Shown in pieces: positions 13,001 to 22,977 of a stretch of DNA of 64,000 bases; the stretch's first letter is position 1, and each line of letters starts with the position of its first letter. The notes under the pieces are model-generated. The model did no database searches and was not told the origin of the DNA. It worked only from the letters and a program-made list of their open reading frames with translations. Source of the stretch: Siphonodentalium dalli (taxonomy: Eukaryota > Mollusca > Scaphopoda > Gadilida > Siphonodentaliidae); the NCBI GenBank assembly GCA_032622095.1, contig CP136067.1:194706052-194770051 (forward strand). The letters run 5' to 3'. The position numbers and the translations under genes are program-made.

Positions 13001-14011
13001 CGATCCCGACAAATGGCAACACACTTATATATAAGTCACTTGAATAATTATATCTTCATAATTGTCATATTTATATGGGGATGGCAATCAGGACATTCAC
13101 ACAATGAGCTAGCAAAAATAGATACATAGAAGAAGCATTAAACGTATATTTATCATTCTATTGAAGAGATACATATATTCGTGCAAACTGAGAGACCTCG
13201 AACCGACAGAGGATTGCACATATATTATAATAAAATTGAGTCTGTTCCATTCAATACAGTTTCCACAAAAAATTACAATTTGTCAGGATATATGGAAGGC
13301 CTGTTCAAAATAGTGGTCACATTGTGCAGTCATATATAGTTTCTTCTGATATACAATAAAATGCAGTTAGTAGCACATGACTTTTCAGGATCCTCCCAAT
13401 ATTGACATCTGACAAGGGGTTTAGAACAGACTCATCGACTGACATAAACAACTCAAAATCTCACTCTTTGTCTGGAAAATGTAGCTGATATGCACGCGCA
13501 GCAACATTTCGTTGAAACTGAGAATATTTAGCCAATATATAGCACCATGAACAGAGGAGCACCTGGAAATTTCTTTAAAACATCTGTATGTTCATGGAGA
13601 TATGATAGCCAGGTATCCTCGATATCTTAGTCCAACCCACTAGATTGATTGATACATCTCAATATGTAAAACCCAATTGTCATCTTTTATTTATGCGAAC
13701 TAATGTCTTTATGATGTCCATGTATCATATTATAACGTCTGGTGTATACGCAGTTGTAAATAAATAAATACTTCAATATTGGTGGAACGGATTAATCGCG
13801 ATAAACAGAATGACAATTGACAAGGTGTGCCACTACTTATATTCCATGACTGACTGTAATAATCATGTTTTGTGATGCTATTTGAATATACAATTTATGA
13901 GAAAACGTATAACACTTTGAACAAGAGTGTTCTCTATTCCCAACAAATATCCACAGCATACAGATGGTTTCACATCGCATTAACCTGGGCAACGCCGGGT
14001 AACCCTGCTAG
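10007..14011 (+). mobile_element. Helentron-like element with internal tandem duplication
   Basis: The left end is AT-rich (atctatatctatatttgcga) and is followed by a (GTCT)n microsatellite at 10027-10056. The right end has the hairpin ACCTGGGCAACGCCGGGT (13983-14000) eight bases before CTAG (14008-14011), the 3'-end layout of Helitron-like elements. The interior is made of ~200-330-bp diverged tandem units, each containing a cgccgatt-ccacca-aat-tgata type motif and gaggaatctaat. Short open frames are fragments of these repeats and repeat at a fixed offset. No Rep or helicase is seen, so the element is non-autonomous. Confidence 0.5.
10021..12900. repeat. Tandem duplication, 1,552-bp offset
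   Basis: Sequence from about 10021 recurs from about 11573 with a constant offset of 1552 bp and only a few differences. The second copy lacks roughly 200 bp equivalent to about 11110-11330 and ends near 12900. Both copies start with the same microsatellite and the stretch gtgttctatagaaattcaca. The near identity says the duplication is recent compared with the diverged short units inside it. Confidence 0.75.
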
Positions 14012-14206
14012 TAGTATATATAAACATAAACATATAAGAGAATACACTGGCTTACAATGTCAAGGTAAATATTGTTAGGCCAATGTATTATCTTATGTAC
14101 ATGTATCTAAGTACCAGGCCAAGTACACAAATCTGACAAAGGGGAAACACAAGCAGCCCCCAATACCCGTTACTTTGTGTAAATGTTCACAAATTGAAAC
14201 AGAATA

Positions 14207-14680
14207 TGTAGAGTAATGATCCCCGATACATACTAAACATAGCTATCTTAACCGATGGGGGAGACTGGAATATAATCGAACTATAAGTGACCCCAACCAA
14301 ATTGCCAAGGTCATACTCGGAGAGGCCGCGACCTATGAGTTATGCAATACTAGCCACAAAGGAAAGAAGTTCTTATGTAATAATTCCCAGTTCACCCATG
14401 GGTCAGTACAGACAAAGAGATGCACTAATGACGGCTACCAGTCATTAGCGATATATAAACCAGACATTAATCTACTCTTCAATTAGTTCGGACTTCAGAC
14501 TAATTGGCAGGCATCAACATCAGGCCGCTAATTAATAAGCGACGCTTTCGGTCATTCTATGACATCTATGATTGATTCACAATTATGTATCATTTACCAT
14601 CACAAGCGGTTGACTATACATTGATATTAGATGTGAATAAATGATATACAAGAACTGAGTCCTGACTTCGTTCTTCCACA
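14207..14680 (+). repeat. 5' LTR of the Gypsy-type element
   Basis: Starts TGTAGAGTAATG and ends CTTCCACA. It matches the 3' LTR at all positions I compared except one (G at 14670, A at 18710), which points to a recent insertion. The bases right after it do not start with TGG, so I could not define a standard tRNA primer-binding site. Confidence 0.85.
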
Positions 14681-15221
14681 TAGATGAAATGATGCCGTTA
14701 GCAGTTCTGCGTCTCACTACTACACAACTTGAAGTCTCGGCCACTAAACGATCAAAACCAAAGAAAAATACAGAAGATTGCTGCCAAAACAAAGAAAAAT
14801 ATAGAAGAGAAGCATGTATAAATTACTACAGAAGATTGCAGCCAAAACAAAGAAAAACTTTATAAATTGCTACAGAAGATTGCAGCCAAAACAAAGAAAA
14901 ACTGTATAAATTGCTTATGAAGATCGCAGCCAAAAGAAGATAACATAGACGAAAAAGAAGAAGAAAAGACGACATAAACATTTCCAGCATAATCCAAAGA
15001 CAAGAACAAAATAGACAATTTGCACTCGACAGTTGTGACAGTCAGTTATTCATTGGATTCGGTGAGTCAAACTTTTTCATTTTTGCCAGATGTGCGTTTT
15101 CACACCTTGTTAGAGGCTTGATTATTAACACCCAATTCCACCCTAAATTTTTTTCGCGTGGTATGGCCCTTGTCCCCAAACAATTTTCAAACAAAACAGA
15201 TAGCAGATTTAATTAACTTTC

Positions 15222-16427
15222 ATGGAACCACCGCCACCCGAATCCGTGGAATATTCTAATCAAGATAGTTTATTTAATCGAACTTTCAATATGGAACGAG
15301 AATGCCACCTACACGCGGCCAGTAATCCAAACATGCAAGACATAAATATACCAAATCCATCCTTTCAAATTCCGAGCGCACAAGACACACAGAATACCCT
15401 CATATCTCAATTAACGCGAGAAATAGGTAAATTTAACATGACAATGCGTGAAACTTCTGCCGCCACCCATTCACAGGCCACAGTATCTGCCATTATAGGC
15501 ATGAACGCAATGGTTACATCATTTGATGGCAAACCATCAGAATTTTCAAATTGGATGCACGAAATTGAGAAATATTCCTCGACACTTGGGGCAGAGGACG
15601 AAACAATAATTAAAATAGCGGCCCAGACAAGTCGTTCATCTGTTTCCGAATTCGTGCAACGATACATCAATGACAATACGGTTAACGGCACACTAACGGT
15701 CACATGGCCTGATTTGAAAGCGCAGTTGCGATCCCGTTTCAGCGCGATAAGTGACGCACCACAGGCTCTAGCCATGTTGCGAACATTAAAACAAACACAC
15801 CAGGAAACACTACCTATGTTTGCAGAGAGAATTCGATCACTCGCAAACACTGCCTTTATTAATGAAATAAATACACAGGCGGTACAAACACAATTGGTAA
15901 CATTTTTTGCGGATGGAATACGCGATGACCATATCAAATATACCTTAATTAAAGATGACCCAACGTCGCTCGACCGTGCCACAGAGATCGCAATGAAACA
16001 AATGAACATTAAACAGAGGTTCAAACTTCGCTATGGTGATAGAACATCGAGGTCAAACGAACAACACCAAATACACGACTCCTTCCCACAACCCATGAAG
16101 GTTGACCATTTTAGGCGACGTCCCATACTATGGAGACCGCGCAATAATATATCTAATAGCTATGCAACTAACAAACCAATGCACCGCGCAAATCATCAGC
16201 AAAACCCCGCATTCAGAATGCCATCCAATTTTCAGAATACTAACTTTAATAAACAAAGCAATTACATCCGCCAGGATCGAGTAAACAATATAGACTACAA
16301 CTCAAACCGGCCAAACTTCTCAAATCAAAGGAAACGCCAGTTCTGCACACTATGTAAGATGAACAACCACGATATACGAAATTGCCGAAGACGGATCGCC
16401 AATAACAAACAATATTTAAACATGTAA
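15222..16427 (+). CDS. gag: Gag polyprotein (CCHC zinc knuckle)
   Basis: A 401-residue protein encoded between the LTRs. The middle region (about residues 95-265) is helical and resembles Gypsy gag capsid domains: a SFDGKPSEFSNWMHEIEKY start, then TWPDLKAQLRSRFS, then an EFADGI-like stretch (FFADGIRDDHIKYTL). The C-terminal third is rich in Asn, Gln and Arg and ends in a CCHC knuckle CTLCKMNNHDIRNC (about 381-394), which would bind RNA. The first ATG at 15222 opens the frame ~540 bp after the LTR. The stop is 2 bp before the pol ATG, in a different frame. Its role is particle assembly and RNA packaging. The frame is intact. Confidence 0.85.
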   Translation: MEPPPPESVEYSNQDSLFNRTFNMERECHLHAASNPNMQDINIPNPSFQIPSAQDTQNTLISQLTREIGKFNMTMRETSAATHSQATVSAIIGMNAMVTSFDGKPSEFSNWMHEIEKYSSTLGAEDETIIKIAAQTSRSSVSEFVQRYINDNTVNGTLTVTWPDLKAQLRSRFSAISDAPQALAMLRTLKQTHQETLPMFAERIRSLANTAFINEINTQAVQTQLVTFFADGIRDDHIKYTLIKDDPTSLDRATEIAMKQMNIKQRFKLRYGDRTSRSNEQHQIHDSFPQPMKVDHFRRRPILWRPRNNISNSYATNKPMHRANHQQNPAFRMPSNFQNTNFNKQSNYIRQDRVNNIDYNSNRPNFSNQRKRQFCTLCKMNNHDIRNCRRRIANNKQYLNM

Positions 16428-16429
16428 GA

Positions 16430-18055
16430 ATGTCTTTGAAGAAGCCGCAAGGACATTCTAAAAATCATAATCATCATCATCATAATACATCACATCAGAG
16501 CGCGAGATATCAAACTAAAACCGTATTCAAAACACCGTCAAAACATATGACCATAAATAAACGTCCACCTAATTACCAGAAGCTAAGTAGTTATGCAACT
16601 AAACCAGCGACTGGTACCCTAAACACCAGAGCAGCACATGTTACTATAAAAGAACAGAGACATCGTTCAGACCAGGCCAATAAATTGAAACCTAATACAT
16701 CTTATCATGCTGATACGAGCACGAACAAACACGTGCATTCCCCAATTATAAATAGAAATTCCACTGGTCACGTTAGAACAGATATGAATAAACGATTACA
16801 TAAGATCGTTCCCAAACAAAAGGACATTAATAGTGAAGTAAACACTAAAACTCGAAACCAACGACAAGCTAATCGAATTGCAACGGTTTACCAAAATAAT
16901 AATAATAATGAGCCGAGTACAAACTGTCAAAGTATAAATAACCAGTCGGAACAGATGCAATTGCATACATTACCTAAACTCAAATACCATGCAGAGATTG
17001 CACAAGGACTGCAACAGCAAACGCCTTGTTCAACAATTATTAAAATTGGTAACCAACGCATTAGGGCATTACTTGACTCTGGGGCAAGTACAAGTTGCTT
17101 AAAATATGACGTATATCGCTCCCTTCCAAATAAGCCCCCGTTAATAAAAGAAAAAATAATTCTGACCTCAGCAACAGGCCAAAATATGCAAGTATACGGC
17201 AGTATACATTTGCCCTTCAAAATTGGATCAATGTCATTAGTACATAAATTCTTTATATTACCCAACCTAGCAAGATCAGCGATTTTTGGTCGCGATTTTT
17301 TAACAGACAAACATGTAAGACTCTATTTCGATTTGAATGCATTTAGAGTAGGCAACAAAACATTTCCCATGTTACAGGATTTACATATAGCATCATTGCT
17401 ACGTTCGCGGCAAGATATCAAATTACCACCCCATTCATGTGCATTGGTGAACACAAAAATAATTGGTACACCAGACATGTATGAGACACCATATCTTGGA
17501 GTAAGTCACGCCGATATCGGCATATTTAAGGATGAACCTAATGTGTCCATTATGGACGGGATAGTTTCTGCATCAAAACGAGATATACCGGTCATGATCA
17601 TGAATAATTCAGACTCGTATATGTCTATAGTTAAAGGTAATATAGTTGCGAAAACACATGGCCTAAGTTCAGACCAGATCCGTCAAACAAAGGCTAAGGT
17701 ACCCACCACAAATAAAATGAATGATTCTCAAGAAGTATTTAGTATAGAAAATCAAACAAAAATATCTAAGGCTGGCCAGAAACCTTTCAAATTGGACGAT
17801 ATATGTGCCCCCGACCACCACAAAATTGAACTACTTGAACTGGTCTCCCAATATCAAGATGTGTTTACAAACGATCCAAATAAGGTAGGATTTTGCGATA
17901 AAATAGTCATGCGTGTGGATACCAAACCAGATGCAGAACCTATCTTTTGTCGTGCGTATCCTACTCCATTACATAGACGCGAACACATGGAAAAAGCACT
18001 TCAAAAATTATTAGATGCTGGTATTATAAAGAAAACTACAAACGCGAGTTGGTAA
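16430..18055 (+). CDS. pol: Truncated Pol: aspartic protease and start of reverse transcriptase
   Basis: A 541-residue frame. Residues ~1-185 are a low-complexity basic linker with a His run (HHHH). An aspartic protease follows, with the active-site LLDSGAST at about residue 216 and a later FGRDFL that matches the conserved flap/ILG-region of Gypsy proteases. The N-terminal part of reverse transcriptase begins near residue 465 (ELVSQYQDVF, then KALQKLLDAGII). A single in-frame TAA at 18053-18055 interrupts it where RTs normally continue. The same frame stays open to 18199 (RLCIDLRKLNK is readable), then stops. No YxDD box, RNase H or integrase follows. Pol starts in a different frame from gag, 2 bp after it, so re-initiation or frameshifting would be needed. 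Confidence 0.8.
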   Translation: MSLKKPQGHSKNHNHHHHNTSHQSARYQTKTVFKTPSKHMTINKRPPNYQKLSSYATKPATGTLNTRAAHVTIKEQRHRSDQANKLKPNTSYHADTSTNKHVHSPIINRNSTGHVRTDMNKRLHKIVPKQKDINSEVNTKTRNQRQANRIATVYQNNNNNEPSTNCQSINNQSEQMQLHTLPKLKYHAEIAQGLQQQTPCSTIIKIGNQRIRALLDSGASTSCLKYDVYRSLPNKPPLIKEKIILTSATGQNMQVYGSIHLPFKIGSMSLVHKFFILPNLARSAIFGRDFLTDKHVRLYFDLNAFRVGNKTFPMLQDLHIASLLRSRQDIKLPPHSCALVNTKIIGTPDMYETPYLGVSHADIGIFKDEPNVSIMDGIVSASKRDIPVMIMNNSDSYMSIVKGNIVAKTHGLSSDQIRQTKAKVPTTNKMNDSQEVFSIENQTKISKAGQKPFKLDDICAPDHHKIELLELVSQYQDVFTNDPNKVGFCDKIVMRVDTKPDAEPIFCRAYPTPLHRREHMEKALQKLLDAGIIKKTTNASW

Positions 18056-18246
18056 TTTCCTGCCTTATTGATCCGTAAGGGAATCGTAGATCCTAATGGA
18101 AATCAAAATTATAGACTATGTATAGACCTGAGAAAGTTAAATAAAATCACCGTCCCATTACGATGGTACCTCCCCTCTTTTACCGAAGTATCCAACCCTT
18201 AGATTTTAACACCAGTAGTCAAAATCTGAAAATAAGGGGGACCTTA
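18056..18246 (+). pseudogene. Remnant of reverse transcriptase finger region and polypurine tract
   Basis: The pol frame continues in phase after the TAA and encodes the conserved GNQNYRLCIDLRKLNKITVP region of Gypsy RTs until TAG at 18197-18199. After that only ~47 bp remain before the LTR, including AAAATAAGGGGGA, a probable polypurine tract for plus-strand priming. This marks the left border of the internal deletion. Confidence 0.7.
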
Positions 18247-18720
18247 TGTAGAGTAATGATCCCCGATACATACTAAACATAGCTATCTTAACCGATGGGG
18301 GAGACTGGAATATAATCGAACTATAAGTGACCCCAACCAAATTGCCAAGGTCATACTCGGAGAGGCCGCGACCTATGAGTTATGCAATACTAGCCACAAA
18401 GGAAAGAAGTTCTTATGTAATAATTCCCAGTTCACCCATGGGTCAGTACAGACAAAGAGATGCACTAATGACGGCTACCAGTCATTAGCGATATATAAAC
18501 CAGACATTAATCTACTCTTCAATTAGTTCGGACTTCAGACTAATTGGCAGGCATCAACATCAGGCCGCTAATTAATAAGCGACGCTTTCGGTCATTCTAT
18601 GACATCTATGATTGATTCACAATTATGTATCATTTACCATCACAAGCGGTTGACTATACATTGATATTAGATGTGAATAAATGATATACAAGAACTGAGT
18701 CCTGACTTCATTCTTCCACA
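18247..18720 (+). repeat. 3' LTR of the Gypsy-type element
   Basis: Same 474 bp as the 5' LTR with one difference seen (A at 18710). It is followed by AATA, which matches the bases before the 5' LTR. Confidence 0.85.
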
Positions 18721-18729
18721 AATACCATT

Positions 18730-19142
18730 TTATATTATAATGTTGAGCCCACAAAAGTATGCGCGATACATATTTTATGGACATAATCACAGAGTTCCCA
18801 CATTTTTCAGATATGACGAATTATGAGAAATTTAGATTTATTATGAAGAATGAACACAAAGCAACCATTAACGTTATATGTGACATGATCCGGTCTTTCT
18901 TCACCGCTCGGGATTCCAATAAAAGCTGGTCAATAAATAATTTATAACAGATGAATTCAATGTTAAGATGAAAAGAGGAAAAAAAGAAATTCATTAGGAA
19001 ACTACAGTGTACGTGTATATATGCATTATATGTTACTCATCTAATATATATAGTTAATTTTTGTCAAATTATATGTATTTTATTCATGTTTGTAACTGCC
19101 CATTTGGGTGTATTTTGCATTAAAATCTTATCTTATCTTATC
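18730..19142 (+). mobile_element. LINE 3' end fragment
   Basis: A short frame (18759-18947) ends with FPHFSDMTNYEKFRFIMKNE and IRSFFTARDS, the tail pattern of CR1/L2-like LINE ORF2 proteins. It is followed by a 3' UTR whose end, gcattaaaatcttatcttat, carries the short repeated tail typical of these LINEs. Only the 3' few hundred bases remain. Confidence 0.55.
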
Positions 19143-20440
19143 AAAAGTGTAAACAAAATGTCAATACCAATACCTGTGCGAGGCTCCCTATGGGATACTC
19201 GCATGTATAAGATAATGCATTGGCATATCTTAATGCAGGGTTTTCGCAAACATTCAGAAAGCTCCCGTCATGGAATGGTTCAAGGTCCAAATTTAAACAC
19301 GTGACAGTCGTGCGCTGTAATTAACTTGGATCTGGCCTATATATATATATGGTGTACGTTTGCGCACTGGCAACAAAATTGTCTGTTATTTTTTTTTATA
19401 TACATATCATTACAAAAGCGTCAGATTTGTGTACTTGGCCTAGTACTTAATATAACGGGCAAGTTAACACGGGACACATTTCTTAGGATTTGTGCTTGTA
19501 AAGTCGCTTTGTTACGCGTGTATACTGTCCTATAGAGATTCTAGATAGCTATGGTTCGATGGGCATTTTATTTATAGATAATGGGAATTTCTGGGAGGAT
19601 TAAAAGTCGAACTGCGAATCGGAGACCGAGTCCGTTAAAAGGTGTAGTTGGGAATTTCAATTTCGTTTATTGCCCTTTACATTATTATGTCAATGATGTT
19701 GATTTTTGGTTTGTGACAAGCTATGTCAATTACAAATAAAAGAAATGAAAAAGATAATTTGTAAGTCTTATATATATTTCAAACTTTTATAGACATTTTT
19801 CGTTCTGCAGCCCACTGGGGGTTGTGGTCGGAGACGACCGAGTCGGCCACTGGTTCGTTAATTAGGTGCTGGTTGTTATTGTTATTTTAACGGAATTCTG
19901 AGTTGGTCATTCGCGAAACGAATATATTTTATATTCTATAATTACAATCATGGGTATATAATATATGATCTTGAGCGCGTTACCATTTCTGACATTGGTT
20001 TTCTTGTTTATGTATTGTATTACAATCTCCACTGTGTGGATGGTACAGTTATTTAGCGCTGGGAATCCTGACTGGGGACGGCTGTCCCGACGGAAACACG
20101 ATAACACATGTAAGTTACGACTCGAAGCGGTGTATATTTAAAATTATGAAAAGACATGCGGTTTAGTGACATGGTATGGTCTCATAACCTGTCAGTAATT
20201 CTGACCACCGACTGGTCGACATGAATTGGAGACATGATAAAACAGGATACACCCATAGTAGCCGATATTATCAAATGTTTCATCACTCGTTGTATTGTTG
20301 TTTTAATCACTTGCCCATATGCTCATGGTTAAAACAACCATTCCACTCGTGCATGGTGCAAATTTGGTACGGTACTCGGTTACTATTGGTGTATTAGGCC
20401 TATATACCATCCTATAGCCACTATATATTACTATACTATA
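19143..20440. other. Intergenic upstream of the Toll-like receptor
   Basis: Two repeat remnants are visible. A hairpin-like scrap near 19175-19230 (cgaggctcc...actcgcatgtat then atgcattggc) resembles the piggyBac-type MITE hairpin. A copy of the dispersed repeat lies at about 19886-20015. No promoter element can be assigned with confidence, although a 5' UTR exon of the receptor gene may lie here because a splice acceptor sits at its first ATG. Confidence 0.4.
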
Positions 20441-20446
20441 TTAATT

Positions 20447-22900
20447 ATGGTTTTTTTTCAGAACCTGCTTCGCACATTCACAACCCTCGTGATGTTAGTC
20501 GTTAATGCTGTTATTCTCACGAGTCTGCTTTGTTCTTGTCACGTGATGATCGTAGGATGCAGTGATTTGTCCATTATAAAGAGACCAACTGGAGTGTGTG
20601 GCATGCGGACCGGTGACGTCTTCAATTTGACTGGATGGATATGTGAGTGTTCATCGAAAGGATTTATCCATGTTCCGGAATTCTATTCTGGCTGTCTGTC
20701 ACTCGACCTCAGTGAGAACGATTTGGAGGTTGTCCCTAGTCGCGTATTTACGCGTGGAATTGGGTTACGAATACTTGATTTGTCAAACAACAAAATTTAC
20801 AAATTGGAACCTCTGGCATTTGCTGGTCTGTTGGAGTTAATAGAATTAGAATTAACTGGGAATAAGTTGAAAATGACACAATCGACTTACACTGAGAATA
20901 TGTTTAGCAACCTGCTGAATCTTAAGACTCTGCACATGAGTGATAACATACAAATCACGGATCAATCTTACCATTATCCTCTCGATTCACTGGGGAAACT
21001 CACATCTTTAGAAGAACTGACGATCGACGGACTCAGTAATGGCACGTTCAGCTCCGACGCCGTAAACTTAGCTAATCTTACGACATTGAAGATGGGCTAT
21101 TCTTACGGCTTTTGCCAAATAGGCCGTCTCAATGAGGATTTCTTTAAATCGACCCCAAATCTACAAAATATCATCATGTGTAACTGCAACATCCGATACA
21201 TACATCCAACAACATTCGCCGGTCTCCGCAAGGTACAATATTTGGATATATCTATGAACACCGCATTGGGGATTGATGTGCTTGCAACTGCTTTTGATCA
21301 ACTGACAAATTCACAGACTCTCAAAGTGCTAAACGTAAGTAGAATCAATGGGCGTTATGGCTTGGGCGTGGCGCTGAGAAGACGACACGTCTCGTGGATG
21401 ACAAATACGTCACTGCGTTATCTCGATGTTAGCTTGAATGCGATTGAGATCATAGAGACGGGAGTTCTCGAAATAGTTGCGGAAGGTCTTCAATACCTCT
21501 CTGTTTTTGGGAACAGATTTCTTGGGTCGGAGGCATCCTTTATGGAGTTATACTCATTGAAATCCCTCCTATATTTAGATGCGAGCTCCTCGCAAATTCA
21601 CCATCATCTCAACCTATTTCACGTCACCTTGCCAACACTCCGGGTTTTCGATTATAGTCAGAACAGCGCAACGTCGTGGGATTCCCTACAGTTGATTGAA
21701 ACACTCTCGTCTCTGGATTTATCAGGAAATGGGTGCAATTACGTGTCGGTTGGTTTCTTCGATGATGGAAAGTCATTGAAAGAGATACACCTCAGTGACA
21801 ACTATTTAGGAGTTGTTTTGTCCAGACATGACCACCGCACGATTTTTGGCGAACTGATATATTTGGAGATGGTTGACCTGGCCTCAAACAATATTCGAGA
21901 TATACCTAGCAACATCTTCATCAACCAGAGCAACATTAAAACCATTCTGCTCCACGATAATACGATAATCGAATTTAACCTCGAAATGTCACATATGAAG
22001 GATTTGCAACTCATCAGCTTGAAGCGAAATGGGATCAGGACATTGGCCGCCTCTGTCAGGAGAACCCTGGGAATGTTTGGTCCTGGCTTTCGATTGGACA
22101 TCAGAGGTAATTCTCCGGAGTGTTCATGTAACAACATTGACTACCTCCGATGGCTTACAGGCACACGTGTAAACGTCTCATACGATCACATTGTGAAGTG
22201 CGAGCTACCGAACGGAACCACTGTTCAATCTGATATCGGTAACATACTTCTCGCACTGGAATTAAATTGTGCAACCTTCTCACTGATAATCACGATTGGT
22301 GTAATCTGTAACACAATGGCGATTATCGCGATTCTAATGGCGATGATTTATAAAGGGAGGTTAAAACTTCAGTACTTGTACATTCTTTTCCGTTCGAAAT
22401 ATTACGGGTATAATAGTTTTACTTTACCTGAGTATAAATGGGACGTGTTTATATCATACGCAACAGAGGATTCTCGATTCATTGTCAATAAAATTGTGCC
22501 AATTCTAGAGGAAGATCGCGGTTTAAAATTGTGTCTACACCAGAGAGATTTTCTACCGGGGAATCCAATCGCGTCCAACATCTTAAATGCTATCAACAAT
22601 AGCAGACGTACAGTCGTCATTTTATCACGTGACTACGTGCAGAGTTCGTGGTGCAGATATGAATTCAACATGGCGAGAATGGAAGGTATATACTCTGATA
22701 GAAACGTGGTTATTCTGGTGGACTATAGCTTCGTTCCAGAGCCGCTTATTCCTATGGAGATGAAGGAACACAGAGAGCTTGATACTTACATTACATTCAC
22801 TGAGGGATTCGGGGAGCATATATTTTGGCAGCGACTGTATGAGTGTATTCGGCTGCAGGAGCAAGAACAAATGTTGGCTCTTCCTAACAGAAAAATGTGA
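20447..22900 (+). CDS. Toll-like receptor (single LRRCT type, TIR domain)
   Basis: An 817-codon uninterrupted frame. It has an N-terminal hydrophobic signal region, a long ectodomain of leucine-rich repeats (repeated LxxLxLSxNxL pattern, about residues 75-545), one C-terminal LRR cap with clustered cysteines (SPECSCNNIDYLRW, about 554-606), one transmembrane helix (about 608-636) and a cytoplasmic TIR domain (about 662-803). The TIR shows box 1 YKWDVFISYA, box 2 RDFLPGNPI and box 3 FWQRL. The proline of box 2 is present, as in signalling-competent TIRs. It should sit at the cell surface or in endosomes and recruit TIR adaptors. The bases TTTTTTTTCAG at 20451-20461 look like a splice acceptor that overlaps the first ATG, so the true start may be the second in-frame ATG at 20492, which gives a cleaner signal peptide (MLVVNAVILTSLLCSC). 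An AATAAA lies 44 bp after the stop. Confidence 0.9.
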   Translation: MVFFQNLLRTFTTLVMLVVNAVILTSLLCSCHVMIVGCSDLSIIKRPTGVCGMRTGDVFNLTGWICECSSKGFIHVPEFYSGCLSLDLSENDLEVVPSRVFTRGIGLRILDLSNNKIYKLEPLAFAGLLELIELELTGNKLKMTQSTYTENMFSNLLNLKTLHMSDNIQITDQSYHYPLDSLGKLTSLEELTIDGLSNGTFSSDAVNLANLTTLKMGYSYGFCQIGRLNEDFFKSTPNLQNIIMCNCNIRYIHPTTFAGLRKVQYLDISMNTALGIDVLATAFDQLTNSQTLKVLNVSRINGRYGLGVALRRRHVSWMTNTSLRYLDVSLNAIEIIETGVLEIVAEGLQYLSVFGNRFLGSEASFMELYSLKSLLYLDASSSQIHHHLNLFHVTLPTLRVFDYSQNSATSWDSLQLIETLSSLDLSGNGCNYVSVGFFDDGKSLKEIHLSDNYLGVVLSRHDHRTIFGELIYLEMVDLASNNIRDIPSNIFINQSNIKTILLHDNTIIEFNLEMSHMKDLQLISLKRNGIRTLAASVRRTLGMFGPGFRLDIRGNSPECSCNNIDYLRWLTGTRVNVSYDHIVKCELPNGTTVQSDIGNILLALELNCATFSLIITIGVICNTMAIIAILMAMIYKGRLKLQYLYILFRSKYYGYNSFTLPEYKWDVFISYATEDSRFIVNKIVPILEEDRGLKLCLHQRDFLPGNPIASNILNAINNSRRTVVILSRDYVQSSWCRYEFNMARMEGIYSDRNVVILVDYSFVPEPLIPMEMKEHRELDTYITFTEGFGEHIFWQRLYECIRLQEQEQMLALPNRKM

Positions 22901-22943
22901 AATTGGCATCCAACTAAACCGATAAACTAAAATAACGCACGCC

Positions 22944-22954
22944 AATAAAATAAA
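22944..22954 (+). terminator. Polyadenylation signals of the Toll-like receptor gene
   Basis: Two overlapping AATAAA hexamers (22944-22949 and 22949-22954) lie 44-49 bp after the stop codon. The next transposable element starts at 22978, so the cleavage site should fall at or just inside that element. Confidence 0.6.
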
Positions 22955-22977
22955 CAAGTGATCCTTATGAAGTTAAA

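Larger units (their letters stand above)
14207..18720 (+). mobile_element. Gypsy-type LTR retrotransposon, internally deleted
   Basis: Two 474-bp LTRs flank gag and the start of pol. The 4-bp AATA before the 5' LTR (14203-14206) is repeated after the 3' LTR (18721-18724) as a target-site duplication. The coding part stops early in reverse transcriptase. The RT catalytic centre, RNase H and integrase are absent, and the sequence jumps to a purine-rich tract (about 18225-18243) next to the 3' LTR. Domain order gag, protease, RT and the DSGAS protease support Gypsy/Ty3 rather than Copia or BEL. It could only move with enzymes from another copy. Confidence 0.85.

Noticed and set aside
14681-14720. 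tRNA primer-binding site after the 5' LTR
   Set aside because: The bases do not begin with TGG or match a tRNA 3' end that I recognise, so no site is called.
15407-16024. 205-codon minus-strand frame opposite gag
   Set aside because: It is antisense to a clear Gag domain and zinc knuckle frame, without any recognisable protein features.
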